From Alistipes sp. (lineage in GTDB: Bacteria; Bacteroidota; Bacteroidia; Bacteroidales; Rikenellaceae): a stretch of DNA of 64,000 nt. The DNA is taken from the NCBI GenBank assembly GCA_017437045.1, contig JAFSBY010000041.1, positions 1 through 64,000 of the forward strand, in the 5' to 3' direction. Each line of letters opens with the position of its first letter. Within the stretch, counting starts at the first letter, position 1. The notes beneath the pieces were generated by a model, which was not told the origin of the DNA, did not search any database, and was given only the letters and a program-made list of their open reading frames with translations. This document shows positions 25,114-33,022 of the stretch, piece after piece. The translations under genes were made by a program, and so were the position numbers.

Positions 25114-28100
25114 TTACAATTTGATCTGCACGTGCTTGATGCGCTCTCTGCGCCACGTGTAGAGGATGTGGACCGTTCCGTCAGCAGCCTCGATAACGGC
25201 CGGATAGGAGTACTCTCCCAGCGGACTGCTCTCGAGGGTCAGCCGATGCTGCCATGTCTTGCCGTCGCTTGACAGAGCTACCGACAGCGGGTTGCGCGGT
25301 CCTTTGGGCGTGCCGTCGATCGTCTCGAAGTTGTTATAGACCAACAGATGTTGCCCATCGCGCAGCGTGACGGCATCCAAGCCCGACTGGTTGTGCCCCA
25401 GATCGAGTAACGTCACCTCGCTCCAGGTCGTACCGCGATCCGACGAGTAGGCCGTGCCGACCTTGCCATTGCGGGTGCGGCAGAGCATCTGCAGACGTCC
25501 GTCGGCGAGTTTGAGAATCGTCGGCTGAATCGCCTCGATGGGGCGCGCCTTCGACGCATCGTAGGGCTTGGTCCCCTCCTCGGCCTTCGTCGCAACGGCC
25601 GGACGCATGCGCGTCGGCACATTCATCATCCCCTGCAGAGCGGGGGTGCGCTGCCACGTTTTGCCGTAGTCGTCCGTGTACTCGAAGTGCACGGTCCAAG
25701 CACCCTGTTCGTCGGACGAGGGGCAGAGAATGCGCCCATCGACCCATACAGGTTTGTTTTTGATCGCTCCGAAGATCCCCTCGGGCAATTGTTCGGGCTT
25801 GGACCAGCTCTTGCCGCCATTTTTCGAGCGGATCAGATAGCCCTTCCATTGGGGAACATTGGGGCCTACCTTATAAAAGAGCCACAACTCCCGCTTGCCG
25901 GGCACCTGATAGAGTACCGGATTCCAGGTCGGGTAACGCAACGTGTCATTGACGATGCCGTCAGCCACCTTCGTCGGGGCACTCCACGCATCACTGCCTT
26001 TGCGCTTGGTCGAGGTCCAGATGCAGACATCGGGATTCTTCTCGCGCGTGCCCCCAAACCAAGCGGCAATCAGATCGCCGTTGGGTAGCTCCTCGATCGT
26101 CGAGGCGTGGCACTGCTTGAAGGGTGCCTCGGTGTAGATAAACTCATTGACCAGAATGCCCTCGCGCTGTTGGCCTACGGCCGGATCGAGCCGGATGGAG
26201 ATCGAGTAGCTACCCGAACCCACCTGCCAAAGGGAGTTGTTCCCCTCGCGGCCTACGAAGCGGATCGCCGGATCGTTTACGGCCTGCTCGTCGAGCGTCG
26301 GCAGCACAAGTGTTGCGGTCGTGTTGCAGGGGATCTCGATTTGCCAATCGAGCTGCATGGGCGTTTTGCGCCAGCTGCTGCGGATCGTGCCGTGCAACGA
26401 CTCGTAGGAGGCCTCGATGCGGTCGAGGTTCTCGATCGAGAAGTCGGGCGCGAGGCGAATCTCCTTGTAGGCGGGCTTGGCGGGGTTGATACCGGCCAGG
26501 TCGCGGTAGAACCAGGGAATCAAATCGCCGAGCATCATCACATGGTTGCCCGAGTTCATCCAGGGGTTGGCCGTGTCGCCATTCCAGAGTTCCCAGATGG
26601 TCGTGGCGCCGCGTGCGGCCATGTACCCGAAGCTGGGGTAGGTGTCCTGTGAGGCCAGACGATAGGCCAGATCGCCTCGTCCCATCTTCGTTAGGTAGCG
26701 CAGCGTCCAATTCTGACCACAGACACCGCTGCTGATGTGCTCCTTGTTCTCGACAATGAGTCGCTTCAGGATCTGCTTCTCGACCTCGGCACGATATTGC
26801 TCGGGTACCAGGTCGAAGGCTACGGCCAAGAGGTTGGCCGTGACGGTGTTGTTGTCATAATAGATGCGGTCGGGGTAGAGCGCATGCTCCGGGCGAAGCG
26901 AGGTACCCTCCTCGACATGCAGGAAGGCGCGATTGAAGGCCTCCTTGGCCGCCTCGGCACGTGCTGCATAGTCAGCACGATCGGCCTCTTGTCCCAACAA
27001 CTCGGCAAAGCGGGCCATCATGGTCGAAACCTTGCTGTAATAGGCCGTGGCAATGAGTGTTGTGTTAGTTACGCGGGCCGGATCTTTACTATGGATCAGT
27101 TCGAGCGACTCGGGCGGTACACACCAATCGCCATACTTCTCCTTGGTGATCAACCCCTGGCTGTTCATGTAGCGATCGCGCATGTGGTCCATCCACCGCT
27201 TCATCGCCTCATAGTTGCGCTTGAGCGGTTCGATGTTGCCGTTGTGCTCGTAGAGCATCTCGCAGATGATCGGGAGCACCGACTGCCATACCATGCCGTC
27301 CGTGTAGTAGTTCCAGAAGGCGGGTACCACATCGGGAATACAGCCATCCTCGCGTTGTGCCTCGCGGATGTCGTCCATCCATTTGGCGTACATCGTGCCA
27401 CAATCGAACATAAAGGCCTCGCCCCAGGTGCCTACGGCATGGTCGCCCAACCAAGGCTGACGCTCGTTGCGCTGCGGGCAGTCGAGCGGAACACCTTTGT
27501 AGTTCGAGGCCAAGCCCCACCAGGCATTGCGATAGACGGTGTTGATCACCGCATTCGAGCTCTCGAACGAACCGATCGTGGGCATGTTGTCGAAGATGAA
27601 CTCGGCCTCGAAATCCTCTACCGTGGGATTCTTTAGACCCGTGATCTCGATGTAGCGGAACCCATGGTAGGAGAAGCGTGCACTCCAGTGTCGTCCCTGC
27701 TCCGTGCCGTTGGCGATGTAGATGTCGCGGCTCCAGGCATCGCGCAGGTTGCGCACGTAGAGCGAGTCGCCACGATCATTGAGCCGCTCGGCATAGCGCA
27801 TCAGGATCGTATCACCGGCCTTCGTGTCGCGGACATTGAGTTTGACCCATCCGGCCATGTTTTGGCCAAAATCGACGATCGTGCGCCCCTCGTAGTGGGT
27901 CACGCTTTGGGCCTTGAGGCGACGCATCACCTTCATGTTGGGCGAGGAGGCTCCGCGCAACGTGCCGTAAGGAATCTCGGTGCGCTGCGCCTTGATCCAT
28001 TGCGAATCGTCGTAGCCGGCTCGGGTCCAGTCGCCCAGCTCCATGCGGGCATCGTAGATCTCACCGTCGTACTCGTTGTTCGAGCGGATGGGCCCTTGTG

Positions 28101-28956
28101 CGGTCAGTCGCCACGAAGGGTCGCTGGCAATCTTTTGCGTGGTGCCGTCCTCGTACTCGACGATCAGATTCAGACGCATCTTCGGATAGCCGAAGTTGGG
28201 AATCTTGTAGGGCTTGTAGTTCTGGCGCATGGTGTAGTAACGGCCGTTGCCTAACACCACACCGATCGCGTTCGGCCCCTCGGTCGAGAGCTCCTGGGTG
28301 ACATCGAACGAGTTGTAGGTGATCGTACGACGATAGTCGGTCGGCACGGGGGCCAGCACCTGATCGCCGATCTGCGCTCCGTTGATAAAGAGCTCGTACA
28401 TGCCGACACCGGCTATGTGGAGCGTAGCTCGACGAATCGGTTTCGATTCCAGCGCAAACTCGTTACGCAGGTAGCGGGCACTGAGCTCGCTGTGTGTGAT
28501 CTCTTTATCCCAGGCAAAGGGGGCATCCCAGCCGATCCAGCGGCCGCTCCAATGGGTCTCACCGAGCAATCCCATGCCCCATTCGGCCACCTCGCTCCAG
28601 GGGCTTTCGCCGCGGGTCGTGGCGACCTGCACCTGCCAATAGCAACGCTGATTGCTCTGCAGGCGTTTGCCGCCATAAGGTACCCAGATGGATTGATCCG
28701 AGGCAACCACGCCCGAGTCCCACAGGTCGGCCTTTCCCTCGGCCAGCAGTTCGGGAGCGGTGGCTACGCGGATGTGGTAGGCGGTCTGCATCACATCGCG
28801 CTGGTCAGAGGTGATCACCCAGCTCAATCGGGGTGCTGCGCGCTCGACCGAGAGTGGGCGAGCCATCTGCTCCACCTCCAACCCTCCGACGCGCACCCCT
28901 GCTAAAAGCATGAGGGGCGCGGTCAAGAGTGTAATCAGGATTGAAAGTCGTTTCAT
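25114..28956 (-). CDS. GH78 alpha-L-rhamnosidase fused to a BNR_2 sialidase-like propeller
   Basis: A 1280-residue secreted protein (signal peptide to about residue 19). Residues 20-930 are a GH78 alpha-L-rhamnosidase: N-terminal beta-sandwich domains, then the (alpha/alpha)6 barrel with the acid-bearing DCPQRNERQPWLGD (E498) and the base-bearing ATTIWELWNGD (E789). From about residue 935 a second domain begins with EAPFKQCHASTIEELPNGD and has the repeated Asp-box style blades (SKNGGKSW, TDDYGKTW, SSDRGTTW, SSDGKTW) of a BNR_2 propeller. The first half would release L-rhamnose from pectin side chains. The propeller may be a second hydrolase acting on an adjacent sugar. The fusion is uncommon to my knowledge. 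Confidence 0.88.
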   Translation of the reverse strand: MKRLSILITLLTAPLMLLAGVRVGGLEVEQMARPLSVERAAPRLSWVITSDQRDVMQTAYHIRVATAPELLAEGKADLWDSGVVASDQSIWVPYGGKRLQSNQRCYWQVQVATTRGESPWSEVAEWGMGLLGETHWSGRWIGWDAPFAWDKEITHSELSARYLRNEFALESKPIRRATLHIAGVGMYELFINGAQIGDQVLAPVPTDYRRTITYNSFDVTQELSTEGPNAIGVVLGNGRYYTMRQNYKPYKIPNFGYPKMRLNLIVEYEDGTTQKIASDPSWRLTAQGPIRSNNEYDGEIYDARMELGDWTRAGYDDSQWIKAQRTEIPYGTLRGASSPNMKVMRRLKAQSVTHYEGRTIVDFGQNMAGWVKLNVRDTKAGDTILMRYAERLNDRGDSLYVRNLRDAWSRDIYIANGTEQGRHWSARFSYHGFRYIEITGLKNPTVEDFEAEFIFDNMPTIGSFESSNAVINTVYRNAWWGLASNYKGVPLDCPQRNERQPWLGDHAVGTWGEAFMFDCGTMYAKWMDDIREAQREDGCIPDVVPAFWNYYTDGMVWQSVLPIICEMLYEHNGNIEPLKRNYEAMKRWMDHMRDRYMNSQGLITKEKYGDWCVPPESLELIHSKDPARVTNTTLIATAYYSKVSTMMARFAELLGQEADRADYAARAEAAKEAFNRAFLHVEEGTSLRPEHALYPDRIYYDNNTVTANLLAVAFDLVPEQYRAEVEKQILKRLIVENKEHISSGVCGQNWTLRYLTKMGRGDLAYRLASQDTYPSFGYMAARGATTIWELWNGDTANPWMNSGNHVMMLGDLIPWFYRDLAGINPAKPAYKEIRLAPDFSIENLDRIEASYESLHGTIRSSWRKTPMQLDWQIEIPCNTTATLVLPTLDEQAVNDPAIRFVGREGNNSLWQVGSGSYSISIRLDPAVGQQREGILVNEFIYTEAPFKQCHASTIEELPNGDLIAAWFGGTREKNPDVCIWTSTKRKGSDAWSAPTKVADGIVNDTLRYPTWNPVLYQVPGKRELWLFYKVGPNVPQWKGYLIRSKNGGKSWSKPEQLPEGIFGAIKNKPVWVDGRILCPSSDEQGAWTVHFEYTDDYGKTWQRTPALQGMMNVPTRMRPAVATKAEEGTKPYDASKARPIEAIQPTILKLADGRLQMLCRTRNGKVGTAYSSDRGTTWSEVTLLDLGHNQSGLDAVTLRDGQHLLVYNNFETIDGTPKGPRNPLSVALSSDGKTWQHRLTLESSPLGEYSYPAVIEAADGTVHILYTWRRERIKHVQIKL

Positions 28957-28978
28957 GTAGGTTTGTTCGGGTTAGCGG

Positions 28979-30415
28979 TTAGATAGCCTGCTCGCCGGCC
29001 TCGATGTAGCTCTTCTCGGCATCGAAGGCGATCAGTACGCGGTCGTTGGTCGGGCCCTGCTCACCCTCGCCCTGGAAGGTGTGGATGCCGTTCTCCAACT
29101 CACCGGCTGCTGTCAGCGTACCATCCGAAGGATTCATCCACCAGATCTGCTTCTTCTGACCGGCAATCTTCGTCAGGTCGATCTGCATCGGTCGGTTGGT
29201 GTAGGTGTAGACCATCAGGTAGTCCTCACCGCGCGTTGCGATGGCGCGGTCGTAGCGGAAGCCGTTCTCAGCGGCAATCACCGACTGATCGCCTACACGC
29301 TCAAAGAAGGGGAAGCGCAGGATGAGCTTCTTGACATACTGCATCTGCGAGAAGCCGGGATCTTGCAAACCCTCTTTCCAGCTCTTGATGGCACCGTAGC
29401 CACCCGGCTTGTCGCCACCCTTGTGCATCTGCATGATCGAGTTGTGGCCGTAGGTATGGCCAAAGGCACCGGCAAATACCGACCAGTAGGCATAACGACG
29501 TACATCGTGCGACTTCCACCACGGCTCTGAAGGATCGTGCAGACCCTGCGGGATCTCCTCATACGAAGGCTCGCCATCGAGAATCGGCTTCTGCGGTTCG
29601 AGGGCCAGACCCTCCTCTACGTAGCGCCAGTTATCCTCGGCAACCGAAGCCTGGGCCGTGTCGTCGCCATCGCCACGCGTCTGATCGTAACGACGGTGAC
29701 CGCTCTGGAACATGTTGAAATCGAGCCACTCGGCGTTGTGGAACCAACGTACCGACGAGGTGCGACCAAAGGGGTGGAAGGTCATCAGGTGGTTCTGATC
29801 GATGCTCTTAATGGTGCGAGCCAGCGTCTCCCACGAGGCGGTCTCGACATCACCTTTGATATCGCCACCGATAAACCAGATGATGTTGGGCTGATCCTTG
29901 TAGCGGTTGGCTAAGAACTCACCATAGGCTTTGGCCTCCTCGACGGTCATCAGACCCTTCTTCACCAGACCGCCCCAGATGCAGACCATACCGATGTAGA
30001 TACCGTTCTGCTCGGCTTTGCTGATCAGGTAGTCCATGTTCTGCCAATAGCCCTGCTCGCCCTCGGCCTCGATCTGCGAGAAGTCATAACCGTTCGGGTG
30101 CGAAAGTTTGCCATACACGTTCGTCGCGGGCACACCATTGACCGTCTGCACCTGTACGACATTGTAGCCGGCCGTTTTGCAGGCATCGAGGTAGAAGTCT
30201 GCCTCCTCGCGGGTCAGCTTCTCGGGCAGCAACCAGCCCGTCTCACCCAACCAGAAGAAGGGGGTGCCGTTCTCGTGTTGCAGATAGCGGCCATTCTCCG
30301 AAACACACAATTTGCCGTTCTCCCACGGCAGCTGTGCGGTTGCCTCCTCGGCCTGGGGCTGTGATGCGCAGGCTGCCATGCAGGCTGCGGCCAAAAATAA
30401 CAGAATCTTTTTCAT
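28979..30415 (-). CDS. GH140-type apiosidase-like hydrolase (DUF4038)
   Basis: A 478-residue lipoprotein (lipobox MAAC, Cys16). A TIM-barrel DUF4038 domain spans about residues 35-375 and a small C-terminal beta domain follows (putative collagen-binding domain type). The candidate catalytic residues are D185 in FIGGDIKGD and E282 in DGEPSYE. Their 97-residue spacing equals that of the two catalytic residues I recall for the B. thetaiotaomicron RG-II apiosidase BT1012 (GH140). It would cut the apiose link that joins RG-II side chains A or B to the backbone. It lies between two GH78 genes, 22 nt from the next. Confidence 0.85.
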   Translation of the reverse strand: MKKILLFLAAACMAACASQPQAEEATAQLPWENGKLCVSENGRYLQHENGTPFFWLGETGWLLPEKLTREEADFYLDACKTAGYNVVQVQTVNGVPATNVYGKLSHPNGYDFSQIEAEGEQGYWQNMDYLISKAEQNGIYIGMVCIWGGLVKKGLMTVEEAKAYGEFLANRYKDQPNIIWFIGGDIKGDVETASWETLARTIKSIDQNHLMTFHPFGRTSSVRWFHNAEWLDFNMFQSGHRRYDQTRGDGDDTAQASVAEDNWRYVEEGLALEPQKPILDGEPSYEEIPQGLHDPSEPWWKSHDVRRYAYWSVFAGAFGHTYGHNSIMQMHKGGDKPGGYGAIKSWKEGLQDPGFSQMQYVKKLILRFPFFERVGDQSVIAAENGFRYDRAIATRGEDYLMVYTYTNRPMQIDLTKIAGQKKQIWWMNPSDGTLTAAGELENGIHTFQGEGEQGPTNDRVLIAFDAEKSYIEAGEQAI

Positions 30416-30459
30416 AAGTTTATGGTAGTTTGTTTGATTATTGTTTGCGGTTGGGTTGT

Positions 30460-33000
30460 CTATTTCTTCTCGGCGGCAGCTTTCGCGGCAGCCTTCTCGG
30501 CATTGCGCTTATCGACGTAGGCCTTGAAGAGGGCGCGCCAATCGCGGCCTTGAGCGTTCAGGTATTGCTCACATTTGGTCTTATAGACCTCGAATACCTG
30601 CGAAATGGCCTTCATGCGACGACACTCCAACGCCTCCTCGCGTGCCTGCTCTAAATAGCCACGCAGCACAGCGGCCTCCTGATCGGTCAGGTCGGGGATG
30701 ATGGCATAGTAGCCTCGCATCGTGAAATCGACCTTGCCGATCGTGTAACCGTCGTAGATTTGGATGATCTGCTCGGCCGAGAGGTGCTTCTTCAGCCCCT
30801 TGACAAGTGCTTTGCGTACCGAGGCGGGGATGGATAGGTCGGCCATCATTTCGCGCTCTACCTCGTTGAGTTTACGTCCCGTTTTGGCCTCGACCTCGGG
30901 GATGGAGGTGTAGGGGTGTGCGTTGTGCCACTCGACCACCGCTGTGCGATGTGCGCGTACGATCTCGGTGACGGCTGCCGCTTTGGCCGAATCGGTCAGG
31001 TTGAGGGCGGCAACGATCTGCTCACTTTTGGCCATGTACTTTTCGTCATCCTGCTTGGCCTTCTTCTCGGCCTTGCGCTTGTCGGTGTAGCTCTTGTAGA
31101 GCTGACGCCAGGGACGACCCGTGTTGGTGAAGTGCTGCTCGCACTTCGTCTTGTAGATCTCAAAGACCTGCGAGATGGCCTTCATGCTCTTGCAGTCGAT
31201 CGCCTCGCTGCGAGCTATTTTGAGCTGCTCGAGGATGTAGGCCTCATCCTCGGCCGTCATGTCAGGGACAATCGATTTGTAACCCTGCAATGTGAAATTC
31301 ACCTTGCCGATTGTGTAGAGGTCCAGCACCTGCTCGATCTGCTCGGGGGTCAGCACGCGCCCCAGATCCTTCATCAGGCGAGCACGCTCCGAGGCGGGAA
31401 TCGTCCGATCGGCCATCATCTCGCGCTCGACCTTCGAGAGTTTGCGTCCGGTGGCTTTATCGACCTCGGGGATGATCGTGTAGGGGTGCGAGTTGTGCCA
31501 ATCGCGCACGGCACGACGGTGGTTGTAGATCGCCGTCGTGGCAATTTGGATCGCCTTCGGATCGCTCAACTCGAGCTTGGCAACCATCTCCCGAGCCTGC
31601 TTGAGCACCGACTCATCCGCTGCGGCGGCACGTACACGCTGCTTGCCAAAGAAGGGAGCTAACCCATTGACCGAACGAATCGCGTGCTCGGGCATCAGCT
31701 CACCCGCTTTACCAAACGAGTAGAGTGCCTCGTACGGCTCGATCGTCACCGCAGCCTCGTCAATTTGGCTCTTGTCGAGCTGGAAGGCCGTACCGAAGAA
31801 ATCATAGACGGCATTGCGCTTGTTCGGACCGAAGTCGTGCCCCTCGTTAGCCAGGTGTACATTCGAGAGCTGCTCCTCGGCACCATACATGCGATAGACC
31901 TTTTGCAGGTAGGGATACTCGACCGTCGGCACGCTCGACGTCCAATCCTTGCCGTCCGAGACTACACACAACGGCTTGGGGGCAAAGATGGCAGCCATCT
32001 CGGCCATGCAGGTGCCACCTCCGGCCTGCGTGACCGGCATGCCACTCTCGCAAGGACATCCGCCATCGAAGTGCGACGAAAGGCTCACGACAGGGCAGAG
32101 AGCCGTATAGCGATCATCCACGACGCTGAGCAGCACCGAGTGCGCACCGCCGCCCGAACCGCCATTGACACCCACGCGGCTCTTGTCGGCCGTGGGGAGG
32201 GTCAGCAGGTAGTCCAAGATGGTGATGCCGTTCAGGATCTGAATCTGCTGACCATACGAGGTGCGGTGTGCTACGGATGAAACCTGCCACTCCGACTCAC
32301 CCCAACCGAAGAGGTCAAAGTCGGCACAGATAGCACCCATGCGGGCCAGCGTAGCCATGCGCTGCTGCTGATCTTTGCGGTAGCGGCCATCGCCAAAGTG
32401 GCCGTTGGGGCAGATGATGATCGGATGCGAACCTTTGGTCGTGGGGGCATAGATCGAGCCACAGACAAAGAGCCCGGGCAGGGTCTCGATGGCAAAGTTC
32501 TGCACCGTGTAACCCTTGAATTTACGCACCTTCGAGAGGATCGGCTTGAGCTCGACACGCAGGGCCAGGAGTCGCTCCAAATCGAGCGTCTCGCGCACCT
32601 GGCGGCGGATCACCTCACCTCGAGCTTCGAGTGCCTCGGTCGAGGTGTAGAGCGAAAGCAGGTACTCGACCAGCTGCGCCCCCTCTTCGACCGTACGGCG
32701 GTGGTGCTCGTAGGGCTTAATCTTGTAATAGGAGTCCGTCTGCTTGACAAATTTGTAGTCAAAGAGCTTCAATACGTTGTCCATCGACTCTTCGACCGAG
32801 TAGGGACGAATGCGCGAGGCTGCATAGGGAACCTTGCGACCGGTCGTGTCCACCTCAATCTTGAGTTTGACGCCAAATTGGGTCGAAATGCCATTCAGCA
32901 CCTCGCTCAACGAGCGGGTTTGTGCCTCATCTTGCGCCATCACCCCGGAGGTGAGAAGCAGGAGCGCTGCGAGCAGGAGTGTGATTCTCTTCATATTCAT
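30460..33000 (-). CDS. STN domain + alpha/beta-hydrolase esterase + two DUF3826 domains
   Basis: An 846-residue secreted protein with an unusual build. Signal peptide to about residue 22; residues 30-97 resemble the STN (secretin/TonB N-terminal) domain; about 160-450 is an acetylxylan-esterase-like alpha/beta hydrolase with nucleophile Ser282 in NGGSGGG and His388 in NEGHDFG; about 464-640 and 654-832 are two copies of DUF3826. The copies share REMMAD, YTIGKV and MKAISQVFE exactly 190 residues apart. In an RG-II-like locus the esterase could be related to the CE19 methylesterase BT1017, but that is inferred. The function of DUF3826 is unknown to me. Confidence 0.8.
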   Translation of the reverse strand: MNMKRITLLLAALLLLTSGVMAQDEAQTRSLSEVLNGISTQFGVKLKIEVDTTGRKVPYAASRIRPYSVEESMDNVLKLFDYKFVKQTDSYYKIKPYEHHRRTVEEGAQLVEYLLSLYTSTEALEARGEVIRRQVRETLDLERLLALRVELKPILSKVRKFKGYTVQNFAIETLPGLFVCGSIYAPTTKGSHPIIICPNGHFGDGRYRKDQQQRMATLARMGAICADFDLFGWGESEWQVSSVAHRTSYGQQIQILNGITILDYLLTLPTADKSRVGVNGGSGGGAHSVLLSVVDDRYTALCPVVSLSSHFDGGCPCESGMPVTQAGGGTCMAEMAAIFAPKPLCVVSDGKDWTSSVPTVEYPYLQKVYRMYGAEEQLSNVHLANEGHDFGPNKRNAVYDFFGTAFQLDKSQIDEAAVTIEPYEALYSFGKAGELMPEHAIRSVNGLAPFFGKQRVRAAAADESVLKQAREMVAKLELSDPKAIQIATTAIYNHRRAVRDWHNSHPYTIIPEVDKATGRKLSKVEREMMADRTIPASERARLMKDLGRVLTPEQIEQVLDLYTIGKVNFTLQGYKSIVPDMTAEDEAYILEQLKIARSEAIDCKSMKAISQVFEIYKTKCEQHFTNTGRPWRQLYKSYTDKRKAEKKAKQDDEKYMAKSEQIVAALNLTDSAKAAAVTEIVRAHRTAVVEWHNAHPYTSIPEVEAKTGRKLNEVEREMMADLSIPASVRKALVKGLKKHLSAEQIIQIYDGYTIGKVDFTMRGYYAIIPDLTDQEAAVLRGYLEQAREEALECRRMKAISQVFEVYKTKCEQYLNAQGRDWRALFKAYVDKRNAEKAAAKAAAEKK

Positions 33001-33022
33001 TCTGGTTTATTATGCTTGTTGC

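Noticed and set aside
25114-28956. Sialic acid utilisation as the role of the BNR propeller and SASA genes
   Set aside because: No sialic acid lyase, epimerase or transporter is present, and all neighbours are pectin enzymes. The propeller and esterase more likely act on pectin sugars.
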